DNA of 36,564 bases. Source: Pseudomonadota bacterium. GTDB taxonomy: Bacteria > Pseudomonadota > Alphaproteobacteria > Rhizobiales > Pleomorphomonadaceae. Under the pieces are notes generated by a model. That model searched no databases and was not told the origin of the DNA. It worked only from the letters and a program-made list of their open reading frames with translations. The stretch spans positions 1 through 36,564 of the forward strand of contig JAEZHI010000009.1 in assembly GCA_023436885.1 (NCBI GenBank), written 5' to 3'. Shown here piece by piece: positions 17,196 through 26,600 of this stretch (its first letter is position 1; every line of letters begins with the position of its first letter). Position numbers and translations under genes: made by a program.

Positions 17196-17648
17196 AGCGG
17201 GCTGAACTGGGCCAGCTTCACCATCGAGAAGCGCCCTGAACTCGGCTTCGTTGCCGGCGACGTCGGCGAGCGTCAGCTTGTCCAGCACGTCCAGGAAAGC
17301 ATCGGTGGCTCGCCGCAGCACTAGGCTCATCCGGCAGCGATCAATCAATGGGCAGGTGTTTGTCGCGGGATCGAGGCATTCGACAACGGAGAGACCATCT
17401 TCGGTACGGCGCACGACCTCTCCGAGCGAGATGGATGACGCCGCTTTCTTTAGGCGGAAACCGCCGCGATTGCCGCGAACCGTCTCAAGATAGCCCCAGG
17501 TTCCAAGCTGATGCACACACTTCACGAGATGCGACTGCGGCAGATCGAAAGCCTCGGCGACCTCGCGGATGGTCGTGAGGCGCGGCGACCGAGCTGCTGC
17601 GGACAGAAGCACGCGAAGCGAATAGTTGGAATAGCTGGTCAGTCGCAT
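17151..17648 (-). CDS. nsrR: NsrR-like Rrf2 family regulator
   Basis: The 165-residue product resembles NsrR, the nitric-oxide sensing Fe-S repressor. The start MRLTSYSNYSLRVLL, the wing RGNRGGFRL and the ending DKLTLADVAGNEAEFRALL follow the NsrR pattern. Cysteines C91, C99 and C105 align with the three cluster ligands of E. coli NsrR, with a three-residue longer first spacer. I chose the ATG at 17648, preceded by AAGAGGAAG, since the frame upstream to 17717 lacks conserved sequence. It lies 117 bases downstream of urtE on the same strand and runs tail to tail into the other Rrf2 gene. Predicted targets are NO-detoxifying or respiratory genes such as the nearby cyd locus, but this is inference from context. 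Confidence 0.8.
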   Translation of the reverse strand: MRLTSYSNYSLRVLLSAAARSPRLTTIREVAEAFDLPQSHLVKCVHQLGTWGYLETVRGNRGGFRLKKAASSISLGEVVRRTEDGLSVVECLDPATNTCPLIDRCRMSLVLRRATDAFLDVLDKLTLADVAGNEAEFRALLDGEAGPVQPASSAICGTEPLVARA

Positions 17649-17765
17649 ACGGCCCCGGGCTTCCTCTTGCGTCGGGATAACCTGAAAGGGCATCGCATGC
17701 TTAAGTTGGCTTTTCAAGACTGTCAGCTCGAACCGAGCCGAAAGACATTGTCCCGGCAGGAGCCA

Positions 17766-18461
17766 TCACACCGCTATTTTCCCGCGCACCGCCTCCTCAT
17801 CCATGCTGTCGCGCGTGCCCGACATCACGACTTCGCCGCGCTCCATGACGACGAAATCGTCGGCGAGTTCCTTGGCGAAATCGAAGTATTGCTCGACCAG
17901 CACGATGGCCATGTCTCCCTGCCGGCGCAGGAAGGTGATGGCGTGGCCGATATCCTTGATGATCGACGGCTGGATACCCTCGGTCGGCTCATCGAGAACG
18001 AGAAGACGTGGCCGCGTCACCAGCGCCCTGCCAATGGCGAGCTGCTGCTGCTGGCCGCCCGAAAGATCGCCGCCACGCCGACGCAACATGTCCTTGAGCA
18101 CAGGAAAGAGGTCATAGACCATGTCGGGGACATAGCGCTCGGCGCGCTTCAATGTCGCAAAGCCAGTCTGGAGATTTTCCTCGACCGTGAGCAGCGGAAA
18201 GATTTCCCGCCCCTGCGGTACGATAGCGACGCCGCGACGGACGCGTTCGTAAGATGAGAGGCCCCCAAGATCACCGCCATCGAGACGGATAGTGCCCCCC
18301 GAAATCGACTGCAAGCCGGCGATGGCCCGCATCAGCGACGTCTTGCCGACGCCGTTGCGGCCAAGCACTGCAGTCACGCGCCCGGCAGAGGCAGCAAGCG
18401 AGACCTTTCGGAGCGCCTGAGCAGCACCATAGTGGAGGTCGACGGCTTCAACGTTCAGCAT
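17766..18461 (-). CDS. urtE: Urea ABC transporter ATP-binding subunit UrtE
   Basis: The 231-residue ATPase is one of two nucleotide-binding subunits of the high-affinity urea importer and belongs to the LivF-like group. Walker A is GRNGVGKT at 34-41, the signature is LSGGQQQQLAIGRAL, and Walker B is LLVLDEPTEGIQPSIIKD; the TEGIQPSI string is characteristic of UrtE. I chose the ATG at 18461, 13 bases after the urtD stop. The longer frame upstream lies inside urtD. It is the last gene of urtABCDE. Confidence 0.95.
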   Translation of the reverse strand: MLNVEAVDLHYGAAQALRKVSLAASAGRVTAVLGRNGVGKTSLMRAIAGLQSISGGTIRLDGGDLGGLSSYERVRRGVAIVPQGREIFPLLTVEENLQTGFATLKRAERYVPDMVYDLFPVLKDMLRRRGGDLSGGQQQQLAIGRALVTRPRLLVLDEPTEGIQPSIIKDIGHAITFLRRQGDMAIVLVEQYFDFAKELADDFVVMERGEVVMSGTRDSMDEEAVRGKIAV

Positions 18462-18474
18462 GATTTCCGTTCCT

Positions 18475-19227
18475 TCACCGTCCGAGGTAGACCTCGATGA
18501 CCTTCGGATTCGACGAAACGGCATCGAGCGAGCCTTCGGCCAACACCGAGCCTTCGTGCAGCACAGTCACCTTCACACCGAGGGCGCGGACGAACGTCAT
18601 GTCGTGCTCGACGACGACAACCGATTGGGTCTTGGCGATTTCCCTGAGCAGAATGGCCGTCTCCGCCGTCTCGGCGTCGGTCATGCCGGCAGCCGGCTCG
18701 TCGACAAGCAGAAGGCGCGGCTCCTGGGCGAGCAGCATGCCGATTTCCAGCCACTGTTTCTGGCCATGCGACAAGCGGGCCGCGAGAAGGTCACGCTTGT
18801 CCGCGAGCCGTATGGTAGCAAGCAGCGCATCGATTCGCTCCTGCTCGGCGGCAGAACGGCGATGGAACAAGGCGGCAAAGGCGCCACGCCGCGACTTCAG
18901 CGCCAGAGCGATGTTGTCTTCGACGCTATGACTTTCGAAGACCGTCGGCTTCTGGAATTTGCGCCCGATGCCAAGATTGGCGATCGCCGCTTCATCGAGC
19001 CGCGTCAGATCGACCGAGCCGTCAAACAGCACGTCGCCGGTATCGGGCCGCGTCTTGCCGGTAATGATATCCATCATGGTCGTCTTGCCGGCGCCATTGG
19101 GACCGATGATCGCCCGCATTTCGCCGGGCTCGAGAACCAGCGACAGCCGGTTGATCGCCCGAAAGCCATCGAAGGAAACAGATACGTTGTCCAGATAGAG
19201 CAGCGAGCCCTCGGCTTTGTCGGTCAT
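18475..19227 (-). CDS. urtD: Urea ABC transporter ATP-binding subunit UrtD
   Basis: This 250-residue LivG-like ATPase pairs with UrtE. Walker A is GPNGAGKT at 42-49, the Q-loop region reads GRKFQKPTVFE, the signature is LSHGQKQWLEIGMLLAQ (the SHGQ variant typical of UrtD), and Walker B is LLLVDEPAAGMTDAETAE. Its ATG overlaps the urtC stop by four bases, so translation is coupled. Full length and intact. Confidence 0.95.
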   Translation of the reverse strand: MTDKAEGSLLYLDNVSVSFDGFRAINRLSLVLEPGEMRAIIGPNGAGKTTMMDIITGKTRPDTGDVLFDGSVDLTRLDEAAIANLGIGRKFQKPTVFESHSVEDNIALALKSRRGAFAALFHRRSAAEQERIDALLATIRLADKRDLLAARLSHGQKQWLEIGMLLAQEPRLLLVDEPAAGMTDAETAETAILLREIAKTQSVVVVEHDMTFVRALGVKVTVLHEGSVLAEGSLDAVSSNPKVIEVYLGR

Positions 19228-20369
19228 GCCGCTTCTCCCGCTTGCCGTTCGGTGCTGTCAGCATCCTTGGCAGGCTTGACGCGCCGGCTGACGACCTGAT
19301 CCCACAGACCAACGATGCCGCGCGGCAGGAACAAGGTGACGACCACAAAGAGCGCACCAAGTGCGTATAGCCATACTTCCGGCAAGACACCAGTGAACCA
19401 GGTCTTGCCGAAGTTGACCGCCACGGCACCGATCAGCGGACCGATGAGGGTACCGCGTCCGCCGACTGCTACCCAGATGACCGCTTCGATGGAAGCCGCC
19501 GGGTCGAATTCCGAAGGGTTGATGATGCCGACCTGCGGCACATAGAGCGCACCGGCGACGCCAGCCATGATCGCCGACAGCGTCCAGACGAAAACCTTGT
19601 AGTGCTCGACGCGGTAGCCGATGAACCGAGTCCGGCTCTCGGCGTCGCGGATAGCTACCAGCACCTTGCCGAGCTTTGAGCGAACCACGGCAGAGGCGAC
19701 GACAAACCCGAGCGCCAGCATCAACGCCGAAGCGGCGAATAGAGCAGCGCGAGTGCCCGGCGCCTGGATGGGGAAGCCGAGGATGTCCTTGAAATCGGTG
19801 AGGCCATTGTTGCCGCCGAAACCCATGTCATTGCGGAAGAAGGCAAGCAGCAATGCGTAAGTCAGCGCTTGGGTGATGATGGAGAGATAAACGCCGGTGA
19901 CGCGGCTCCTGAAGGACAGCCAGCCGAACAGAAAGGCGAGCACGCCTGGCACCAGGATGACCATCAGAAAAGCGTACCAGGCCATGTCGAAGCCATGCCA
20001 GAACCAGGGCAGCTCCTTCCAATTGAGAAACACCATGAAGTCGGGCAGCACCGGATCGGCATAGACGCCGCGCGATCCAATCTGCCGCATCAGGTACATG
20101 CCCATGGCATAGCCGCCGAGCGCAAAGAAGGCGCCGTGACCGAGCGACAGGATGCCGCAATAACCCCAGACGAGATCCACCGAGAGCGCTAGAAGCGCAT
20201 AGGTCAGGTACTTGCCGCTAAGGGTCAACTGATAGGTGGAGACATGGAAGGCATTGGCCTCCGGCACCAGGAGATTGCAGGTCGGGACCAGAATGGCGAG
20301 CAGCACAAGGAAGCCGACCACAATTCGTCCGCGGCGATCGAGGCTGTTGACGATGAGAGACGTAATCAT
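19224..20369 (-). CDS. urtC: Urea ABC transporter permease UrtC
   Basis: The 381-residue protein is a LivM-type permease with about nine to ten hydrophobic segments. It forms the urea channel together with UrtB. Diagnostic stretches include WGYCGILSLGHGAFFALGGY and VGGRGTLIGPLIGAVAVN. Its start overlaps the urtB stop by four bases and its stop overlaps the urtD start by four. A short hydrophilic tail rich in Lys, Asp and Glu ends the protein. Confidence 0.95.
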   Translation of the reverse strand: MITSLIVNSLDRRGRIVVGFLVLLAILVPTCNLLVPEANAFHVSTYQLTLSGKYLTYALLALSVDLVWGYCGILSLGHGAFFALGGYAMGMYLMRQIGSRGVYADPVLPDFMVFLNWKELPWFWHGFDMAWYAFLMVILVPGVLAFLFGWLSFRSRVTGVYLSIITQALTYALLLAFFRNDMGFGGNNGLTDFKDILGFPIQAPGTRAALFAASALMLALGFVVASAVVRSKLGKVLVAIRDAESRTRFIGYRVEHYKVFVWTLSAIMAGVAGALYVPQVGIINPSEFDPAASIEAVIWVAVGGRGTLIGPLIGAVAVNFGKTWFTGVLPEVWLYALGALFVVVTLFLPRGIVGLWDQVVSRRVKPAKDADSTERQAGEAA

Positions 20370-21982
20370 GCTTCCACCGCCCTGCCCTTCAGCGCGAACA
20401 GGCCACGCGGGCGTTTCTGAATGAAGAGAATAATGGCGAGCAGCAAAATGATCTTGCCCAGGACCGCGCCGGCATAAGGCTCCAGCATCTTGTTGGCGAC
20501 ACCGAGCGTCAGGGCACCGACGAGCGTGCCCCAGAGATTGCCGACACCGCCGAACACCACAACCATGAAGCTGTCGATGATGTAGCCGCGTCCAAGATTG
20601 GGCGAGACGTTGTCGATCTGGCTGAGCGCCACACCGGCAAGCCCGGCAATACCCGACCCCAGTCCGAAGGTCAGCGCGTCGACCAGCGGGGTGCGGATAC
20701 CCACCGCTGCAGCCATTTGCCGATTCTGCGTCACGGCACGCATTTCAAGGCCGAGTCGGGTACGCTTCAGCACGGCGATCAGCGCCATAAATACGGCCAG
20801 CGCGAAAAGGATGATCCAGAGGCGCGTCCAGGTGACCTGGATTTCGCCGAGAGAGAAGGAACCAGACATCCAGGAGGGGTTACCCACCTCGCGGTTATTG
20901 GCACCGTAGAGCGAACGCACCGCCTGTTGCAGGATCAGCGAGACGCCCCACGTGGCGAGCAGCGTTTCGAGCGGCCGACCGTAAAGCCAGCGGATGACCA
21001 GCCTTTCGATCAGGATGCCGGCGAGAGCGGCGGTCAGGAAGGCAACCGGCAAGGCGATGAACAGCGAATAATCGAAAAGACCCGGCCAGGAGGTTCGGAT
21101 GATCTCCTGGACGGTGAAGGTGGCATAGGCACCGAGCATGACCATCTCGCCATGCGCCATATTGATGACGCCCATCACGCCAAAGGTGATGGCAAGGCCG
21201 ATGGCGGCGAGCAAAAGGACCGAGCCAAGCGACAGGCCGTACCAGAGATTCTGGCCAATATCCCAGAGCATGAGCCGGCTCTGGATGGCTGCCGCAGCCT
21301 TGCGGGCAGCTTCGCCAACCGCACCCTCGGCAGAGATATAGCCGGACAGGAAACCCAGGGCGTCGCGGCTGCCCAAGTCGGCAAGTGCGGCAATCGATGC
21401 CACCTTGTCAGCCTCGGGCGCATCGGATGCGAGCAGCGCTGTGGCACGCGCGGCAACCATGGCGGCCCGCACGTCCGGAACTGTTTCTGCGGCTATGGCT
21501 TGCTGAAGAGCGGGAAGCGCGGACGCATCGGCCGACTTCATCACGGCTTCGGCAGCGGCACGACGAACCGCAGGATCAGGGCTCATCAATGTCAGGGCAC
21601 CGACGGCCGAGGCAATGGCGCGGCGGATGCGGTTGTTGACTTTTACTTTCTCCACCGTCGCCTTCGGAGCAGTCCCCACATCGGCGCCGGTCACAGGATC
21701 GGTGAGATGAAAATCGCTGCCAGCCTTATCAGCGAAGAACACGCCGCCATCGGCCTTGCGCACCACCAAATCACCGTTGCCAAGCCGATCGAGAATGGCT
21801 GGGACGCGGTCATCACCCGTAGCGGCGAGATTGGCGATGGCTTTCTCGAGATCATCGAAGCTCCCGGCGCCGAGAGCCGTTACGCGGGTTGAAAGATCGG
21901 CATCGGCAATGCGGTTGGCGAAGGCCGGCTGAAAACCGGCGGCAAACGCAAACAGCAAGGCAAGGAGACGCAGGAAAGCCAT
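20366..21982 (-). CDS. urtB: Urea ABC transporter permease UrtB
   Basis: UrtB is the LivH-type permease of the urea importer. The 538-residue form from the ATG at 21982 begins with a signal-peptide-like segment (MAFLRLLALLFAFAAG). A soluble, alanine-rich, HEAT-like domain of about 240 residues follows, then the membrane permease domain starting near LWYGLSLGSVLLLAAIGLA. This N-terminal domain is normal for the UrtB family and is not a recent fusion. The permease domain contains the FGVMGVINMAHGEMVMLGAY block typical of LivH-like proteins. An ATG at 22006 is an alternative start with a weaker ribosome-binding site. A strong hairpin precedes the gene. Confidence 0.94.
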   Translation of the reverse strand: MAFLRLLALLFAFAAGFQPAFANRIADADLSTRVTALGAGSFDDLEKAIANLAATGDDRVPAILDRLGNGDLVVRKADGGVFFADKAGSDFHLTDPVTGADVGTAPKATVEKVKVNNRIRRAIASAVGALTLMSPDPAVRRAAAEAVMKSADASALPALQQAIAAETVPDVRAAMVAARATALLASDAPEADKVASIAALADLGSRDALGFLSGYISAEGAVGEAARKAAAAIQSRLMLWDIGQNLWYGLSLGSVLLLAAIGLAITFGVMGVINMAHGEMVMLGAYATFTVQEIIRTSWPGLFDYSLFIALPVAFLTAALAGILIERLVIRWLYGRPLETLLATWGVSLILQQAVRSLYGANNREVGNPSWMSGSFSLGEIQVTWTRLWIILFALAVFMALIAVLKRTRLGLEMRAVTQNRQMAAAVGIRTPLVDALTFGLGSGIAGLAGVALSQIDNVSPNLGRGYIIDSFMVVVFGGVGNLWGTLVGALTLGVANKMLEPYAGAVLGKIILLLAIILFIQKRPRGLFALKGRAVEA

Positions 21983-22055
21983 GGCAAATTCCGTTTCGGT
22001 CCGCATGAACCCGGCGCCTTGGTCGGATGACCATAGAGCGCCGGGCAATCAGTGC

Positions 22056-22085
22056 CCGTCCGGGGCTAGGGGCAGCCCCGGACGG
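22056..22085 (-). promoter_or_regulatory. 12-bp stem-loop between urtA and urtB
   Basis: Arms CCGTCCGGGGCT and AGCCCCGGACGG are perfect complements around a six-base loop. The hairpin is 14 bases beyond the urtA stop and about 70 bases before urtB. No T-tract follows, so it probably protects the 3' end of a urtA message or attenuates transcription, which would make the abundant binding protein exceed the membrane subunits. This layout is common in ABC importer operons; the function here is inferred. Confidence 0.6.
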
Positions 22086-22099
22086 AGGGGTGCGGGAGG

Positions 22100-23392
22100 T
22101 CAGGAACTTCCGCCGCACTTGCCCGTTACGACATTGAAGTTGCCGCAGGACAGCGGCTTGCGCCAATCGGAGATCAGATCCTTGGAGCCTTCGAGATAAT
22201 CGGACCATTCATCGCCAACCACCGGCGCGGTCTTGGAGACGATATCGAACTGACCGTTGTCCTGGATCTCGCCAATGAACACCGGCTTGGTGATGTGGTG
22301 GTTCGGCATGATGGTCGCGTAGCCACCCGAGAGGTTCGGCACGGTGGTTCCAACCAGCGTATCGATCACCGTATCGGTGTTGGTGGTGCCGGCGGCCTCC
22401 ACGGCCTTCACCCAAGCATTGAAGCCGATATAGGTGGCCTCCATCGGGTCATTGGTGGTGCGCTTGTCGTTCTTGATGAACTTGTGCCAGCCATCGATGA
22501 AGGAGGTATTGGCCTCGCTGTCGATCGATTCGAAGTAGTTCCAGGCGGCGAGATGGCCGACCAGCGGCTTGGTGTCGATGCCGGCCAGTTCCTCTTCACC
22601 CACAGAGAAGGCAACGACCGGGATATCCTCGGCCTTGATGCCCTGGTTGGCGAGTTCCTTGTAGAAGGGTACGTTGGCATCGCCATTGATGGTCGAGACG
22701 ACGGCCGTCTTCTTGCCGGCCGAACCGAACTTCTTGATGTCGGCAACGATCGACTGCCAGTCGGAATGACCGAACGGCGTGTAGTTGATCATGATGTCGT
22801 CGGCGGCCACACCCTTGGACTTGAGGTAGGCTTCAAGGATCTTGTTGGTCGTGCGTGGGTAGACGTAGTCGGTACCCGCCAGCACCCAGCGCTGCACGCC
22901 TTCTTCCTTCATCAGGTAGTCGACAGCCGGGATGGCCTGCTGATTCGGGGCGGCGCCGGTGTAGAAGACGTTGCGTTCCGATTCCTCACCCTCGTACTGG
23001 ACGGGGTAGAACAGGATCGAGTTGAGTTCCTTGAACACCGGCAGCACCGACTTGCGGCTGACCGACGTCCAGCAGCCGAACACCACCGACACCTTGTCCT
23101 GCGAGATCAGCTCGCGGGCCTTTTCAGCGAACAGCGGCCAGTTGGAGGCCGGATCGACGACCACCGGCTCGAGCTTCTTGCCAAGCACGCCACCCTTCTT
23201 GTTCTGCTCATCGATGAGATAGAGAACCGTGTCCTTGAGGGTGGTCTCGGAAATGGCCATAGTGCCGGACAGCGAATGCAATACGCCAACCTTGATGGTG
23301 TCTTCGGCAGCGTAGCCAGCCACCGTAGATGCGATAAGTGCGCCGAGAGCGGCAGCAAGCGTCGTGTGACGCCGATCGAAGATCTGCGACAT
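22100..23392 (-). CDS. urtA: Urea ABC transporter substrate-binding protein UrtA
   Basis: The 430-residue product is the periplasmic urea-binding protein. A signal peptide covers about residues 1-30, with likely cleavage in AGYAAED. The mature protein starts with TIKVGVLHSLSGTMAIS, the classic UrtA entry, and contains FGCWTSVSRKSVLPVFKE and LFYPVQYEGEE. The C-terminal pair of cysteines (SCGNFNVVTGKCGG) is also typical. I chose the ATG at 23392, behind a GGGGAACC ribosome-binding site; the frame upstream is not conserved. It is the first gene of urtABCDE and faces the permease-like kinase gene across a 271-base gap. Confidence 0.96.
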   Translation of the reverse strand: MSQIFDRRHTTLAAALGALIASTVAGYAAEDTIKVGVLHSLSGTMAISETTLKDTVLYLIDEQNKKGGVLGKKLEPVVVDPASNWPLFAEKARELISQDKVSVVFGCWTSVSRKSVLPVFKELNSILFYPVQYEGEESERNVFYTGAAPNQQAIPAVDYLMKEEGVQRWVLAGTDYVYPRTTNKILEAYLKSKGVAADDIMINYTPFGHSDWQSIVADIKKFGSAGKKTAVVSTINGDANVPFYKELANQGIKAEDIPVVAFSVGEEELAGIDTKPLVGHLAAWNYFESIDSEANTSFIDGWHKFIKNDKRTTNDPMEATYIGFNAWVKAVEAAGTTNTDTVIDTLVGTTVPNLSGGYATIMPNHHITKPVFIGEIQDNGQFDIVSKTAPVVGDEWSDYLEGSKDLISDWRKPLSCGNFNVVTGKCGGSS

Positions 23393-23480
23393 CTTGGTTC
23401 CCCGTTTTGTCTGGAGGCCGAGGCCCCTTGCCCCGTCTGGTCCTCGCTTCGACTTTCGGCCAAGCGGGCCGGACACCCTA

Positions 23481-23496
23481 TACGTCGATTGACGTA
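23481..23496. promoter_or_regulatory. 16-bp palindrome between urtA and the hybrid kinase
   Basis: Arms TACGTC and GACGTA are perfect around a four-base centre (GATT). The site is 89 bases upstream of urtA and 168 bases upstream of the kinase start, in the shared promoter region. A short palindrome of this form could bind a dimeric NarL/FixJ-type response regulator such as the one encoded at 27020-27886. No binding data exist here; the link is inferred from position. Confidence 0.4.
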
Positions 23497-23663
23497 AGAG
23501 CCGGGGTGAACCGGCACGAACCCTGCAAGCTCCCATCAGGGAAATGCACGCGACCTGTCATCGGCTCGGCATAAGGGCGTTCTGGTCATGGTCGCGCCGC
23601 TACGCTTGCCCGAAAAACGGGCTGTCTGCTGCAAACAGGGGCGTAAACAGGGGGACCGGGTGC

Positions 23664-26600
23664 ATGGCGGCGCGGCAGCGCATCATTCCAATCCGACGCC
23701 AGTACAATCGCTGGGTCGCCAACGAAACGCTGGAAGACTATGCCCTGCGCTTCACCGCCAAGTCGGCCCGACGATGGTCGCAAGAGCGCGTTGCCCAGAC
23801 GGCCATTGGCGCCATCTCTTTTCTCGCACTGGAAGCGATTGGTGGCGCCATCACACTGTCCTACGGCACGATCAACGCCGTCGCGGCCATCGTTGCCGCC
23901 AGCATAGCCATGCTGGCCGTTGGCTGGCCTATCGCCCGCACCGCCGCCCGGCATGGGGTCGATATCGATCTGCTCACCCGTGGCGCGGGCTTCGGCTACA
24001 TCGGCTCGACGGTCACTTCGCTCATCTACGCGAGCTTCACCTTCATTCTATTCGCCATCGAGGCATCGATCATGTCGACGGCCCTCGAGATGGCGCTCGG
24101 TCTGCCGCTCTGGGTCGGCTACATCGTCTCCACGCTTTTGGTTATTCCGCTGGTCACGCATGGTATCGCCTGGATCAGCCGCTTCCAGATCCTGACGCAG
24201 CCGGTCTGGATCGTCCTCAATATTCTCCCCTTTGTCTTCATTGCCCTCTCGGACGGCGCCAGCTTTTCCGACTGGGCCGCCTTTCCCGGACGGGACGGTG
24301 TCGCCGGCAGCGGTTTTCAACTCGTTGCCTTCGGCGCCGCAAGCGCGGTTATCCTGGCGCTGACGGCGCAAATCGGCGAGCAGGTCGACTTCCTGCGCTT
24401 CCTGCCGGCGCGTCTACCCGGCTCGGGGCGGCGGCGGCGCGTGGCGGTGTTTCTGGCCGGCGCTGGCTGGGTGGTCCTCGGCGTGCCAAAGATGATTGCC
24501 GGCTCATTCCTTGCCGTGCTGGCACTTTCAAGCGGAGTTCCGATCGAGCACGCGGCCGAGCCAGCCAGAATGTATGCCGTTGCCTTTGGCTACGTGCTGC
24601 CAAGCGGCCTATGGCTCTACCTACTGACCGCCGCCTTCGTGGTCGTGTCACAGCTCAAAATCAATGTGATGAACGCCTACGCCGGGTCACTCGCCTGGTC
24701 GAATTTCTTCTCGCGCCTCACCCACAGCCATCCAGGTCGGGTTGTTTGGCTGGTCTTCAATGTCTCCATCGCCCTGTTGCTGATGGAGATCGGCATCTAC
24801 CAAGCCCTGGAACAAACGCTGGCCGTCTTTTCCATCGTGGCGGTAGCTTGGCTGTCGACCATTTCCGCCGACCTTCTGATCAACAAGCCACTTGGATTGA
24901 GCCCACCCGGCATCGAATTCAAGCGGGCGCATCTATGGGACGTCAATCCGGTGGGCGTCGGAGCCATGGCAGCGGCAGCCGTCATGGGCCTTCTCGCGCA
25001 TGTCGGTCTTGCCGGCGACATTGCCGAGGCCTTCGCGCCCTTCGTGGCACTCGTTACGGCCTTCCTCGTTGCCCCACTGATCGCCTGGCTCACGGACGGC
25101 CGCTTTTATCTCGCCCGCAAACCGCGGCGGACCTATGCCCTCGCACCACGACTGACCTGCTCGGTCTGCGAACATGACTTCGAAGCCGAGGACATGTCCT
25201 ACTGTCCGGCCTATCAGGCGCCGATCTGTTCTCTCTGCTGCTCGCTCGATGCGCGCTGCCATGATCGCTGCAAACCCAAGGCCCGCCTCGGCACACAGAT
25301 GCGAACGGTCTTTGCCCGGCTGCTTCCCGATGCGGTCATCAGCGCAGCCAATACACGCCTTGGCCGGTACCTGCTCGAACTCAGCCTTTGGGTCGCCCTC
25401 TCGGGCCTCATCATGTGGTTCGTCTACCGCGAAGCCGCTGCGAGCCACCCCAACGAAGCAGCCCTCATCGGCCGCACGCTGGCCGTGGTGTTCTTCGTCT
25501 TCTCGGTGGTGATCGGCATTGTCGTCTGGTTCTTCGTGCTGGCCCGTGATTCGCGCGGGGTCGCCGAGGAAGAAAGTGCCCGTCAGACGCAGGCGCTGTT
25601 CCAGGAAATCGCGGCCCACAAGCGAACCGATGCCGAGTTGCAAAAGGCCAAGGAGAAAGCCGAGGCGGCAAGCAACGCCAAGAGCCGCTACGTCGTCGGG
25701 CTGAGCCATGAACTGCGCACGCCACTCAACGCTGTGCTCGGCTATGCCCAGATTCTCGAACGCGACCCAGCCATTGCCGATGGGCGACGCAATGCTGTTG
25801 GCGTCATCAGGCGCTCAGCCGAACACCTATCGGGACTGATCGATGGCCTTCTCGACATTTCCCGCATCGAGGCCGGTCGCTTCCGCATTCGTCTGGCCGA
25901 TGTCCGCATCCACGATCTCCTCGACCAGATCGAGGGTATGTTCAGACTTCAGGCCGAGGCAAAGGGACTGGCCTTTCATGCCAGCCGTGCGTCCGATCTT
26001 CCGGCCGTAGTCCGGACCGACGAAAAGCGTCTGCGCCAGGTCCTGGTCAATCTTCTCTCCAATGCCATCAAGTTCACGCCGCAAGGCAGCGTCACGCTGA
26101 CGGTCGACTATCGAAACCAGGTGGCACGTTTCACAGTCACCGATACGGGTGTTGGCATTCCAAAGGACGACCAGGGGCGCATTTTCGAACCTTTCGAGCG
26201 CGGCCAGCACGCGGCCTCCACTCATATTCCAGGCCTCGGCCTCGGCCTTACGATCACGCGCCTGCTGGTCGAGACCATGGGAGGCGATATCGCAATCGCC
26301 TCTGCGCCGGGCTCGGGCACCAGTTTTCATGTCCGCCTCATGCTGGGTGCCGTGGCGGGCGCAGCAGCCATCGACGGCGATCGCCCGGTGACAGGATATG
26401 GGGGTCCGCGCCGATCCATTTGGGTGGTGGACGACAACGCCGAACACCGCGACATGATGGTGGAGATGCTGGCGCCGCTCGGCTTCACCGTCCTGACAGC
26501 CGCAGGCGGCGAGGAATGCCTGGCTTTTCTGGACACGTCACAGCCGGACATCCTCTTCATCGATATTCGAATGCCCGGCATGAGCGGCTGGGAACTCGTC

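Noticed and set aside
17649..17765. Autoregulatory operator upstream of the NsrR-like gene
   Set aside because: Only an imperfect inverted repeat with about ten of sixteen matches, too weak to call.
20717..21892. Plus-strand open frame of 391 codons
   Set aside because: Antisense shadow of urtB with the same composition signs.
20366..21982. UrtB as an unusual fusion with an extra N-terminal domain
   Set aside because: The signal peptide and alanine-rich N-terminal domain are normal for UrtB.
22295..23497. Plus-strand open frame of 400 codons
   Set aside because: Antisense shadow of urtA; low-complexity composition and no ribosome-binding site.
23393..23663. Sigma-54 promoter (-24/-12) for urtA
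   Set aside because: The nearest GG and GC pairs have the wrong spacing (12 bases between instead of 10).
23393..23663. Guanidine (ykkC-type) or other known riboswitch in the urtA leader
   Set aside because: I could not find the conserved core strings; the short hairpins present are explained by GC-rich sequence.
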